NCBI GenBank assembly: GCA_029582165.1
Contig: CM055892.1
Location: 7,443,754-7,507,753, forward strand
DNA from: Portulaca oleracea
Taxonomy: Eukaryota; Streptophyta; Magnoliopsida; Caryophyllales; Portulacaceae
Length of the DNA stretch: 64,000 bases
Direction: 5' to 3'
Shown one piece after another: positions 24,371 through 35,376 of the stretch. Position numbers and translations under genes: made by a program. Each line of letters starts with the position of its first letter. Position 1 is the first letter of the stretch. The notes below the pieces were generated by a model. The model did not search any database. It saw only the letters and a program-made list of their open reading frames with translations, and was not told the origin of the DNA.

Positions 24371-26354
24371 TACACCCCCGGTTGAAAAAGTTTGTCCTCA
24401 AACTTGGAAAACCAACCCTTACTTGCCTTCTTTACAAAGACTTTCTTCTTGAAAGCTTTGAAGTCATCGTAGATCCCTTTGATGAACTTCTTAAACTTTC
24501 TTCCTCGCACGCCATAAGACTTGAACTTGCATTTCTCCACCGTGAACGTGGGCTGTTCACGTTGCTTCTCACTTATTCTTACCACTTTACCCTTGTCATT
24601 TAGTATGAAACAATGTACCTTGATGACTTGGGCTATTTCCTTCTTTCGAATTCTTGGCCTTTCAACCAAGTGATCCAAGTAGATAGCTCTTGGATGCTCA
24701 TGGAAGATATGCTTCATAGGAAGATTCAAAAGGTGATGGATACTTGGATCCGTTTCTCTCTTCTCCAAATGTGTAAGAATAGGATCCTTATACTCTTCAT
24801 GCCCTTGATACTCCATCTTCATGATTGACACAATATGACGTTTCTCCTCCTTTTGCCGAGATGGTGGATCAAGAGGTGCCAAAGTGATCCTCTTTTGGTT
24901 GATGGTGAGTGTAAGTGTTGGCCCTCCCATCATGTATGACATGTCTATCATATAACCATGGCCTTCCCAACAAAACATGACAAGTATCCATGGGAACTAT
25001 ATCACACCATAATGAATCTTGATAATTCTTTCCAATTGAAAGACTCACCAAAACTCGTTGATCCACACGAATACCTTGCCCAAGGCTTAGCCATTGTATT
25101 GTGTAGGGTGTGGGATGTGGGCTAATCTCCATTTGCAACTTCTTGACCATTGTTGTAGAGGCATTGGTGCAACTTCCTCCATCTATGATCAAGGAGCATA
25201 CTCTCCTTGGATGGTACAACGAGCGAAATATTGCTTCTCTTTGTAGTTGATCCTTCGCACATTTGATATTCAAGGCCCTTTCTACCACAAGTAGTTCTCC
25301 TTCATCCGCCCTTCCACATATTCTTCTACTACATCTTCCTCTTCTTTGGCACCAACCCCAACTTCCTTCTTCTCATACTCCCATTTACATATAAAGCACT
25401 TTGGTATTCCACCAAAGACACTACTCGCTTGTTTGGACACTAAGCATAATGTCCCAACCCTTGGCATCGAAAACACCTTCTTGATGCTATGGGTTTGGTC
25501 ACTTGGTCGTGAGGTTTAGGGATGGATGGGGCTGATTTTGTGGAGTTTTTGTGGGAATGTGTTTCGTGGATGGTGGAGGGTTGAAGGTGGGGCGTTTTTG
25601 TGGAGTTTGGTATTGGCTTGAGACTTCTTTCCTTATTTCTCCTTTGCTTTTCAACTTTAAGGGACAAGGAGCTCAATTCATCCAAAGTTTTGTATGGTTG
25701 TAATTCCACAACGTGCCTAATCCCATCATTAAGACCAAAAGATAACGTACCAAAGTTTGTGGCTCGTCCTCCTTTAGATCACACCTCCAAAGTAGATGCT
25801 CAAATTCCTTTGTGTACTCTCCACGCTTCTTCCTCCTTGACCAATCTTTGCAATTTGTAGTAGTTGTCACGTAGGTAGCTAGATGGTAGGAACTTTTCTT
25901 GGAGCTTTCTTTTCATCTTATCCCATGTACGCACCTTACCTTTCCCTTTGCTTGCCGCTTCTTTGCAAGTTTGTCCACCAAATGCTTGCATGTTTCAAGC
26001 TTTAGGGCAACATACTTGACCTTCTTATCATCTTCCACATCTTTGAGATCAAAGACCCTTTCCACGGTTTGTATCCAATCCAAGTAAACTTCGGATCAAG
26101 ATCACCAACAAATTCGGGATCTCCACTTTGAAGTCGAACCTTTCCTCCTTTGGACGTCCATGCCTCCTTCTTGGAACGTCCTCTTCTCCTTCTCCACTTG
26201 ATGATTTACTTGATACTTCCTCAAGATTCTCCCTATCTTGAAGGCGCATGTAGTATGCTACTTGCTTGTTGAGATACTTGATTCTTTGTTTCATCTTCTC
26301 AACATTTTCTGGGGACGATGGAGAGGACTTTGTAGGAGAGCTTGCACTCGCCAT
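24361..26354 (-). pseudogene. Array gag-protease frame 8, heavily broken, tail intact
   Basis: The last 205 codons (24978-24361) are open from within the protease (GGPTLTL) through linker and C-terminal module to the stop in the LTR. Upstream, many 1-4 bp losses fragment gag (for example near 25820, 25838, 25945, 25972, 25997 and 26092), the acidic linker (25300-25385) and the zinc knuckle. Several of these losses are shared with frame 9, so they look like copies of each other. The ATG is at 26352-26354. Confidence 0.83.
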
Positions 26355-26656
26355 TGGAACCTATCTTGATTCACCAAGATCACAAGAAACTCATGGAAGG
26401 AAGGTTAGGACGGATGGGACGTGTGTATGGGACGGATTTGGGTAGGCTTGTGTTTGGTTTTTGGGTTCTTTGTGGAGCTTGGGGTTCTTTATGAGTTCTT
26501 GATGGGTTCTTGATGAGTTCTTGGAAGAACTATCAAGGGGGACGTGTGATGGAGAGATGATGAAATTTTGTGATGGGAAACGTATGGTGGGAAACGTGTG
26601 GGAGTGAAAAGATTGTAAAAGATTGTTTCAAGAACTAAGAGATTCAAACTCCTTAA

Positions 26657-26667
26657 CTCTGATACCA
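26657..26667 (-). promoter_or_regulatory. Primer-binding site (tRNA-Met), array copy 9
   Basis: TGGTATCAGAG on the minus strand, 4 nt from LTR 9. Confidence 0.85.
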
Positions 26668-26671
26668 AATT

Positions 26672-27652
26672 TGATGCATAATGAGACCAAGGAACAATCT
26701 CATTACACAAAATCTAAGGATCTTTAAAAGCGAAGATAGGAATCCTCTATCTCAAAGTTCCAAAGAACCAAAAATGGCATAGAAATGGATGAAAAGAACT
26801 ATGAAAGAAAGTTACCAAACAATTGGAAACAATGAACAAAATGAATGATGAACGAACGAACAATGGATGGACGAATGTCAAATGATGAACGTTGATGACG
26901 AACAAGTGCTTGGACGTGTAGAATGAAGATCACACGTTTCTTGATGAATGCTTGATGAATTCTTGTTGAATTCTTGATGAAGCACTCGAAAATGGATGAT
27001 AATGGACGATTGGTAGATGGATAGTTGATGGCTTTTGAAGATTCTTTGAAGGATACAGATTCACCACCTCCAAGAATACTCCAATTCCTTCCTTTCACCA
27101 CTAAGGTTGCCACCCTTAGCTAGAAGAAGGGGATATTTCAATCCCACAAAAGAGAGATTTAAAACGCCTAGCACAAATGCTAGAAAGAACACAACATGTG
27201 TTTGAAAAATTCAATGTGAATGACTTGAATGAATTGAATGAATTACAAGCACCTAGGAGGGGGTATTTATAGCTACAACCCACCCCTTAGGCGTCACCTA
27301 GCTTCAAGATTCTAGCCCATATTGGCTTACATCATTCATCCTAATGCTTACATCATAAAGAAAACAATATACTAAACTATATTACAAATATGAATAACTC
27401 CTTGGATTCTCATCTAAATTCAAAGATTCTTGAACCATATGAAAGCTCTTGGAATGTAGAATAATCCTCTCTAGGATGACTTCTATGATAGCTTCATGGT
27501 CCTTGAATTAAGGAGCAAAAGTATACGTCCGCATGAGTTGATCCCTTCCAAGTAGAGAGATAAAAGAGAGACTTGAACTCTTCTACCTACTAGGTGAGTA
27601 TTAGATGTCTCCATGGTTGACCTTGATGCATAAGGCCATCAATTATGCATCA
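26672..27652 (-). repeat. Array LTR 9 (family A, 981 bp)
   Basis: Canonical ends, with the TATA box at 27264-27271. This is the longest LTR of the array and has few private changes. Confidence 0.9.
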
Positions 27653-29650
27653 TACACCCCCGGTTGAAAAAGTTTGTCCTCAAACTTGGAAAACCAACCC
27701 TTACTTGCCTTCTTTACAAAGACTTTCTTCTTGAAAGCTTTGAAGTCATCTTTGATCCCTTTGATGAACTTCTTAAACTTTCTTCCTCGCACGCCATAAG
27801 ACTTGAACTTGCATTTCTCCACCGTGAACGTGGTCGTTCACGTTGCTTCTCACTTATTCTTACCACTTTACCCTTGTCATTTAGTATGAAACAATGTACC
27901 TTGATGACTTGGGCTATTTCCTTCTTTCAATTCTTGGCCTTTCAACCAAGTGATCCAAGTAGATAGCTCTTGGATGCTCATGGAAGATATGCTTCATAGG
28001 AAGATTCAAAAGGTGATGGATACTTGATCCGCTTTCTTCTCCAAATGTGTAAGAATAGGATCCTTATACTCTTCATGCCCTTGATACTCCATCTTCATGA
28101 TTGACACAATATGACGTTTCTCCTCCTTTTGCCGAGATGGTGGATCAAGAGGTGCCAAAGTGATCCTCTTGTGGTTGATGGTGAGAGTGTAAGTGTTGGC
28201 CCTCCCATCATGTATGACATGTCTATCATATAACCATGGCCTTCCCAACAAAACATGACAAGTATCCATGGGAACTATATCACACCATAATGAATCTTGA
28301 TAATTCTTTCCAATTGAAAGACTCACCAAAACTCGTTGATCCACACGAATACCTTGCCCAAGGCTTAGCCATTGTATTGTGTAGGGTGTGGGATGTGGGC
28401 TAATCTCCATTTGCAACTTCTTGACCATTGTTGTAGAGGCGGCATTGGTGCAACTTCCTCCATCTATGATCAAGGAGCATACTCTCCTTGGATGGTACAA
28501 CGAGCGAAATATTGCTTCTCTTTGTAGTTGATCCTTTGCACATTTGTGATATTCAAGGCCCTTTCTACCACAAGTAGTTCTCCTTCATCCGGCCCTTCCA
28601 CATATTCTTCTACTACATCTTCCTCTTCTTTGGCACCAACCCCAACTTCCTCTTCTTTCTCATACTCCCATCTACATATAAAGCACTTTGGTATTCCACC
28701 AAAGACACTACTCGCTTGTTTGGACACTGGCATAATGTCCCAACCCTTGGCATCGAAAACACCTTCTTGATGCTATGGGTTTGGTCACTGGGTCGTGAGG
28801 TTTAGGGATGGATGGGGGCTGATTTTGTGGAGTTTTTGTGGGAATGTGTTTCGTGGATGGTGGAGGGGTTGGATGGGACGAGGGTGGGCGTTTTTGTGGA
28901 GTTTGGTATTGGCTTGAGACTTCTTTCCCTTATTTCTCCTTTGCTTTTCAACTTTAAGGGACAAGGAGCTCAATTCATCCAAAGTTTTGTATGGTTGTAA
29001 TTCCACAACGTGCCTAATCCCATCATTAAGACCAAAAGATAACGTACCAAAGTTTGTGGCTCGCCCTCCTTTAGATCACACCTCCAAAGTAGATGCTCAA
29101 ATTCCTTTGTGTACTCTCCACGCTTCTTCCTCCTTGGACCAATCTTTGCAATTTGTAGTAGTTGTCACGTAGGTAGCTAGATGGTAGGAACTTTTCTTGG
29201 AGCTTTCTTTTCATCTTATCCCATGTACGCACCTTACCTTTCCCTTTGCTTGCCGCTTCTTTGCAAGTTTGTCCACCAAATGCTTGCATGTTTTCAAGCT
29301 TTAGGGCAACATACTTGACCTTCTTATCATCTTCCACATCTTTGAGATCAAAGACCCTTTCCACGGTTTGTATCCAATCCAAGTAAACTTCGGATCAAGA
29401 TCACCAACAAATTCGGATCTCCACTTTGAAGTCGAACCTTTCCTCCTTTGGACGTCCATGCCTCCTTCTTGAACGCCCTCTTCTCCTCTCCACTTGATGA
29501 TTTACTTGATACTTCCTCAAGATTCTCCCTATCTTGAAGGCGCATGTAGTATGCTACTTGCTTGTTGAGATACTTGATTCTTTGTTTCATCTTCTCAACA
29601 TTTTCTGGGGACGATGGAGAGGACTTTGTAGGAGAGCTTGCACTCGCCAT
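27643..29650 (-). pseudogene. Array gag-protease frame 9, heavily broken
   Basis: The ATG is at 29648-29650. Open pieces are 29650-29348, 29382-29071 (capsid-like core), 29006-28785, 28733-28470 and 28500-28006 (164 codons with DGGS, LLGRPW and HVIHDG of the protease). Private or shared small losses separate them (near 29470, 29487, 29415, 29265, 29118, 28875 and 28028). The stop is in LTR 9 at 27643-27645. Confidence 0.83.
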
Positions 29651-29952
29651 TGGAACCTATCTTGATTCACCAAGATCACAAGAAACTCATGGAAGGAAGG
29701 TTAGGACGGATGGGACGTGTGTATGGGACGGATTTGGGTAGGCTTGTGTTTGGTTTTTTGGTTCTTTGTGGAGCTTGGGGTTCTTTATGAGTTCTTGATG
29801 GGTTCTTGATGAGTTCTTGGAAGAACTATCAAGGGGGACGTGTGATGGAGAGATGATGAAATTTTGTGATGGGAAACGTATGGTGGGAAACGTGTGGGAG
29901 TGAAAAGATTGTAAAAGATTGTTTCAAGAACTAAGAGATTCAAACTCCTTAA

Positions 29953-29963
29953 CTCTGATACCA
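29953..29963 (-). promoter_or_regulatory. Primer-binding site (tRNA-Met), array copy 10
   Basis: TGGTATCAGAG on the minus strand. The leader from here to 29650 belongs to the last internal region on the right. Confidence 0.85.
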
Positions 29964-29967
29964 AATT

Positions 29968-30942
29968 TGATGCATAATGAGACCAAGGAACAATCTCATT
30001 ACACAAAATCTAAGGATCTTTAAAAGCGAAGATAGGAATCCTCTATCTCAAAGTTCCAAAGAACCAAAAATGGCATAGAAATGGATGAAAAGAACTATGA
30101 AAGAAAGTTACCAAACAATTGGAAACAATGAACAAAATGAATGATGAACGAACGAACAATGGATGGACGAATGTCAAATGATGAACGTTGATGACGAACA
30201 AGTGCTTGGACGTGTAGAATGAAGATCACACGTTTCTTGATGAATGCTTGATGAATTCTTGTTGAATTCTTGATGAAGCACTCGAAAATGGATGATAATG
30301 GACGATTGGTAGATGGATAGTTGATGGCTTTTGAAGATTCTTTGAAGGATACAGATTCACCACCTCCAAGAATACTCCAATTCCTTCCTTTCACCACTAA
30401 GGTTGCCACCCTTAGCTAGAAGAAGGGGATATTTCGAATCCCACAAAAGAGAGACGAAAACGCCTAGCACAAATGCTAGAAAGAACACAACATGTGTTTG
30501 AAAAATTCAATGTGAATGACTTGAATGAATTGAATGAATTACAAGCACCTAGGAGGGGGTATTTATAGCTACAACCCACCCCTTAGGCGTCACCTAGCTT
30601 CAAGATTCTAGCCCATATTGGCTTACATCATTCATCCTAATGCTTACATCATAAAGAAAACAATATACTAAACTATATTACAAATATGAATAACTCCTTG
30701 GATTCTCATCTAAATTCAAAGATTCTTGAACCATATGAAAGCTCTTGGAATGTAGAATAATCCTCTCTAGGATGACTTCTATGATAGCTTCATGGTCCTT
30801 GAATTAAGGAGCAAAAGTATACGTCCGCATGAGTTGATCCCTTCCAAGTAGAGAGATAAAAGAGAGACTTGAACTCTTCTACCTACTAGGTGAGTATTAG
30901 ATGTCTCCATGGTTGACCTTGATGCATAAGGCCATCAATTAT
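29968..30942 (-). repeat. Array LTR 10 (family A, truncated at U3 terminus)
   Basis: It is complete except for the last ten or so bases of U3. The sequence runs to GCCATCAATTAT and then joins unrelated LTR sequence. The TATA box at 30560-30567 is intact, so this is the outermost promoter of the array and points leftward into it. Confidence 0.9.
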
Positions 30943-31213
30943 CCATTCCATCGTTCATTCAACTACATTCATCCAACCTCACGTCATTCATCAAGAATTC
31001 AACAAGAATTCATCAAGAACCCAAAGCATTCAAACCGTCCATCATTCGTTCATCATCATACCTTCATTTGGTAATCATCTTTCATAGTTCTTTCCATCCA
31101 TTTCCAATCTATTTTCGCCCCTTAAGAACTTTGAGAAGGGAGATTCTTATCTTCGTTTTTAAAGATCCTTAATCCTTTTGTGTAATGTGATCTTGTGGTC
31201 CCATTATACATCA
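30943..31213 (+). repeat. Family-B LTR fragment (R/U5 end)
   Basis: From CCATTCCATCG onward this matches, in plus orientation, the U5 half of the family-B LTRs seen at 38574 and 43916, ending with the LTR terminus TATACATCA. The U3 half is missing: array LTR 10 is joined directly to it. It then abuts a different LTR type, so it is probably the remaining edge of an element inserted into the E LTR. Confidence 0.75.
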
Positions 31214-31552
31214 AAGAAGGAGCAATCTTGGATGGTGTAAAGGAGGAGTTGGATATCAAATTGATTGTGGTGTGTCTATATCAATCAAGGAGGTTTCCAT
31301 TTCCAAATTCTATCTTGTTCTTCATTTCGACGAGTTGTTCTTCATTGTTGGTACTTTTTTATTAGTCTTTTGTTTCTCTTGATTGTCATTCTTGTCATAA
31401 TCATAGAACTCTCGTCCTAAGCCTTTTCGTTTTACTCCATTTCCATGCATTTCATTCGTTTCTTTGAGAAATCAACAATCACAAGTTCTTACTTGTGAAC
31501 GATCCGTTTTCATTTCGTGTATAATGGATTAGTTTTGATTCATTATGCATCA
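31214..31552 (+). repeat. Family-D-like LTR fragment of element E
   Basis: It resembles the R/U5 part of the D LTR (55380-55625): TGGTG-AAAGGAGGAG, TGTGGTGTG-CTGTATCAATC and CAAGTTCTTACTTGTG blocks occur in the same order, and it ends with CATTATGCATCA. No PBS follows: gag sequence starts directly, so the PBS and leader are deleted. Confidence 0.7.
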
Positions 31553-32036
31553 AAAAATCACCAGTCTCAACGATCAACTCAAGAGATACATGCATCTACA
31601 ACATAGGGTGAATCGTGGAGGTAGTGAAAGTGATGAAGAAGTGCCTCAAAGACGTCCCCCAAGGGAGGAACGTTTCGATTTTAAAGTGGATATCCCCGAA
31701 TTTGACGGTAATCTTAATCCTGAAAACTTTTTGGATTGGATGCAAACCGTTGAACGATTATTTGACCTTAAAGAGGTCCAAGATGAAAAGAAGGTCAAAT
31801 ACGTGGCTCTTAAGTTGCGGAAACATGCGTCCATTTGGTGGACCAATTTGCAAAAGAAGAGGCAAGTCAAAGGCAAGGACAAGATAAGAACGTGGGATAA
31901 GATGAAGAAGAAGCTCCAAGAGAAGTTTCTACCACCAAGTTATCTCCAAGATAACTACTACAAGTTACAACGATTGATTCAAGGAAGCAAGAGTGTGGAG
32001 GAAGTTGCACTAATGCCGCCTCTACAACCATGGTGA
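31545..32036 (+). pseudogene. Element E gag (truncated, PBS and zinc knuckle deleted)
   Basis: The open frame starts with an ATG that lies inside the LTR terminus (31545-31547) and then enters gag. It carries an N-terminal helical stretch, then EERFDFKVDIPEFDG, the LDWMQTVERLFDLK block, IWWTNLQKK, and DKMKKKLQEKFLP. This is the capsid-like domain of a Ty3/gypsy gag, clearly homologous to the array gag. After LIQGSKSVEE (about 32000) a deletion removes the rest of gag, the zinc knuckle and the protease catalytic motif. The ten codons to the stop at 32036 are out of frame. It cannot encode a complete gag. Confidence 0.85.
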
Positions 32037-33123
32037 GCAAACTACAATTGGAGGTTAGTCCACACCCATCCCCTTACACCATCCAATGGCTAAGTCATGG
32101 GAAGGGAATTCGAGTGGTTCCTCGTGTTCTTGTTTGTAAGTCTCTCTATTGGTAGAAGCTACAAAGATTCTATTTGGTGTGATGTAATTCCTATGGATGC
32201 TTGTCATATTTTGCTTGGGAGACCTTGGCTTTTTGATAGGCATGTCACGCATGATGGGAGGATGAACACATACTCGTTTATTCTCAACAAAAAGAAGATC
32301 ATTTTGGCTCCTCTCTCACCATCATCGATCATACGTCCCCAACAACAACCACAAAAGGAGGAGACTAACATTGTGACATTCATGAAGGCCGAATATCATG
32401 AATTCCAAGAGCATAAAGATCTTATTTTAGCAAACTTGGAGGAGGAAGAGGCGACCCCAACTATTGAGCATGCACGCCTTCACCCTCTTTTGGAATGTTT
32501 CAAACACTTGTTCCCAAAAGAGATGCCCAAGGGATTACTTCCAAGAAGAGAAATTGAGCACAAGATTGATCTAGTTCCGGGTTCTATGCTCCCCAACAAA
32601 CCGGCCTATCGAATGAATCCAAAAGAAGCTCAAGAAGTACAAAGGCAAGTAGATGAGCTTTTATCCAAAGGCTTGGTGCGTGAAAGCATGAGTCCATGTG
32701 CCGTTCCGGTCTTACTTGTGCCCAAGAAAGATGGCTCTCAAAGAATGTGTATGGATTGTCGAGCCATAAACAAAATCACAATCAAGTATAGATTCCCAAT
32801 CCCACGCCTTGAGGATCTACTTGATGAGCTACATGGAAGTGTTGTGTTCTCTAAAGTTGATTTGAGGAGTGGATATCATCAAATAAGGATTCATGAAGGA
32901 GATGAATGGAAAACGGCATTCAAGACCAAGGAGGGTTTATATGAATGGCTTGTGATGCCATTTGGTCTTACAAATACACCATCTACCTTTATGCGTTTGA
33001 TGAATCATGTATTGAAGCCTCTTATTGGTAAATGTGTTGTAGTTTACTTTGATGATATTCTTGTATATAGTAGAAGTGAAAGAGAACATGTGAAGCATCT
33101 AGAGTTGGTTATGTATATCTTGG
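32001..33123 (+). pseudogene. Element E protease remnant and reverse transcriptase (N-terminal part)
   Basis: The sequence enters the protease just after its catalytic DGG, at the CTNAAS stretch. It continues through [12 protein letters not shown] into a linker and then RT. RT motifs are in order: [81 protein letters not shown] and YFDDILVYS. The YFDD catalytic pair is at 33045-33056. The frame is open from about 32130 to 33123, with a small frame change near 32115-32135. The element is cut in the RT palm after HLELV by insertion of B0. The rest of RT, RNase H and integrase would lie beyond the nested insertions, outside this window. This is the only RT here that looks catalytically competent. 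Confidence 0.9.
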
Positions 33124-34158
33124 TGATGTATAATGGGATCAAGGATGATCACATTACACAACAATATAAGGATCTTTAAACTTGGGGTTTGATAGATTGA
33201 TTCTTGATCACAAGAATTAATGAATAAAGATGGAAATGGAGTGTAAATGAATGAATAATGGATGATGGATGAATGGATGGATGGATGAACGAATGAATGG
33301 GGATGTATTCTGGTTGGTATGGAAAAGAATGGAATGAAAATGCAATGGAAATCAAAAGATTCAAAAGAATAGACTGAAACTTACAACAAGAATGAATCGT
33401 TTGATCGAATGATAAACGGCTTGGGATCTTCTAAGGAGATACAGATTCACCACTCCTAGAATCCTCCAACTCTTCCTATCACCATCTAAGATAGCCAATC
33501 TTAGAATAGAAGAAGAGATTCAAAAGACTCTCCCTCAAGAGAACCAATTCTAGCACACAAGCTAGAGAAAACACAATGTGTTTACTTTGTATTTGATATA
33601 AGATGTAATGAATGAATACAATGGCACCCTAGGGGGTCTATTTATACTACTCTTAGGACCCCTTGGACGTGTACCTAGGGTTAAAGAAACCAAGAATCAA
33701 CTATTACATCACATATCCTATTTATGACATCATAAACTCTAAAATACAACTCTAGAAAGAAATTGCTATAACTCCTTCAATACTTGTCCGTTTTCAATGA
33801 TTCAAAAACCATTGGAAAGCTTATTTAAAGAGCTCCAACCTGTCTTTTGATGATTTCCTCAATAGATGTATGGATCTAGAGTTATAGAGCAAAATATCGA
33901 ACTGTACTTGATGGAGTCCTTTCTTAGTGAGAGATGACTTCTCAATAAGGACTTGAGAGTTATTTATGCTCATTGATGTCCTCCAAATGTGAGAGTAACT
34001 CCATGTAAGCTAGAATACCATCAAGGTCCTTCATGCTTTCTTCCTTGAGCTAATAAACCCTTGTAGTTGTTGATACCCAAGGCGACATTTGTAGCTTCTA
34101 GCTGGATAGAGGTCCTTTAGCTAGGCCTTGATGTATATAGCTAGGAAAATATACATCA
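33124..34158 (-). repeat. B0 3' LTR (1035 bp)
   Basis: The ends are TGATGTATAA and ATATACATCA, with the TATA box at 33639-33646. The outer end (about 34129-34158) forms the terminal inverted repeat seen in all families here. The purine-rich tract (CCGGGGGAGAA, 34159-34169 on the minus strand) adjoins it. Confidence 0.9.
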
Positions 34159-35376
34159 TTCTCCCCCGGTTGAAAAAGTTTGTCCTCAAACTTAGACAAA
34201 ACTTCTTCTTCCTTGTTTTCCTTCCTTCTTTATAAGATGTCTTACCATATGTGTTATTGACATCACTTCTCTTGTTCCTTCTTATGAGTTTACAAATTTT
34301 CTTCTTGAATGCCTTGAAATCATCATAGATTCCTTTGATGCTTGACTTGAACTTCCACTTTCTTCCAAGTCTTCTCATGAATAAGCCAATGATATTATGG
34401 TGCTTCAAATCTCGTTTATTCATGGAGATTGTAGAAATCTCATATAACTTCTCAACTTCAAAGTATAGATTCACAAGCTTGTAACTCATGATGAAGACAA
34501 TAGTAATATGGTGCTCCATCTTTGAAGGATGACCTTCAACGATCTTAATATCATCTTGACTTCCTTGAATCCATGGCACTTCAACCATAAAATTCAAGCT
34601 TTCATCTCCATATGGTATAGAAGGATTGCAAATGTCACAATATTGCAAACATACTCGATATCAACGATCATGCTAGGCCAGAAGTAATACTCCTTCATCT
34701 TGAAATATGTATTGAGTAGACCCAAATTATCAAAAGAACTTCCATGTACTTCCATGATCAAGATTTCACGAATTCCACTCCTTGGAATACACACTTGATT
34801 CCCTTTGAAAAGAAATCCATGATCAATATAAAAGGATTGTTGAGGATGCTTCTCACATACCTTGTATACTTCTTTAAAATCATCATCATCTTCATACAAC
34901 TCCTTGATATATTCAAGACTAAGTACTCTTGAATCAAACATGTATCTCCTCGTTAGAAAACTTCCTTTAGTCAAAGGACTTGCTTCCTCCAAGTGACTTG
35001 ATTTTGATGAACGAATCAAGTACTCCATCTCAAAACATGATGATGACGTGATCTCCTCTTCATATGAAACATACTCCAATACTTTGTAAGATTCACGAAG
35101 CTTAAGCATGATTCCTCCAAGATAATATTCTTTTTGCTGAAATACCCTCATGATAACAACAAGTATGAATGCTAGGCCATAAGCATGTAGCTTCTTCTTT
35201 TCTCCACTTGGTATATCACCAAAATAATCCATGGGACAACTTCCTTGAGATAGGACTTCACCTTTCTCAACTCCATTTGTAATGAACAAATATGATGCAA
35301 GAATAGGGAATAAAAGAATATGACGATCTTTAGCATCCTTTAAGAGACATAGTACCTCAAGTATAGATGCAAGTAT
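34121..35376 (-). pseudogene. B0 3' coding part: integrase zinc-finger-like region and C-terminal module
   Basis: This is read right to left. Open stretch 35289-34594 carries a region with EVHGSSFDNLG...YYFWPSMIVDIE, which resembles the HHCC zinc-finger segment that precedes integrase in Ty3/gypsy polyproteins (H, H, then C-x2-C). The catalytic DDE core is not seen. A frame change near 34640 is followed by 34648-34121, holding GRKWKFKSSIKGIYDDFKAF and the end RTNFFNRG. The frame runs about 37 nt into the LTR. The upstream half continues at 52490 beyond B1. Confidence 0.78.

Larger units (their letters stand above)
1..30942 (-). mobile_element. Tandem array of a non-autonomous Ty3/gypsy (TR-GAG-like) element, family A
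   Basis: The same 3.3-kb unit repeats head to tail. The gag-start landmark recurs at 1, 3301, 6569, 9838, 13139, 16449, 19745, 23041, 26319 and 29615, giving spacings of 3268-3310 bp. Each unit is one LTR (TG...CA ends, inverted termini TGATGCATAA/TTATGCATCA) plus one internal region, and adjacent elements share the LTR between them. Read on the minus strand the order is LTR, tRNA-Met primer-binding site, leader, gag-zinc knuckle-protease-tail frame, purine-rich tract, LTR. No RT, RNase H or integrase is present, so mobility would need enzymes in trans. The array starts left of the window and ends at a recombination junction at 30942. Unequal exchange between LTRs is the likely origin (inference). 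Confidence 0.93.

Noticed and set aside
1..30942. Regular spacing suggested a CRISPR-like or rDNA-like array
   Set aside because: The unit is 3.3 kb with LTR ends, PBS and gag. There are no short repeat-spacer blocks and no rRNA sequence.
34121..35289. Integrase catalytic core or chromodomain in family B
   Set aside because: Only the zinc-finger-like H...H...C-x2-C stretch is visible. I could not find a DDE core or a chromodomain.
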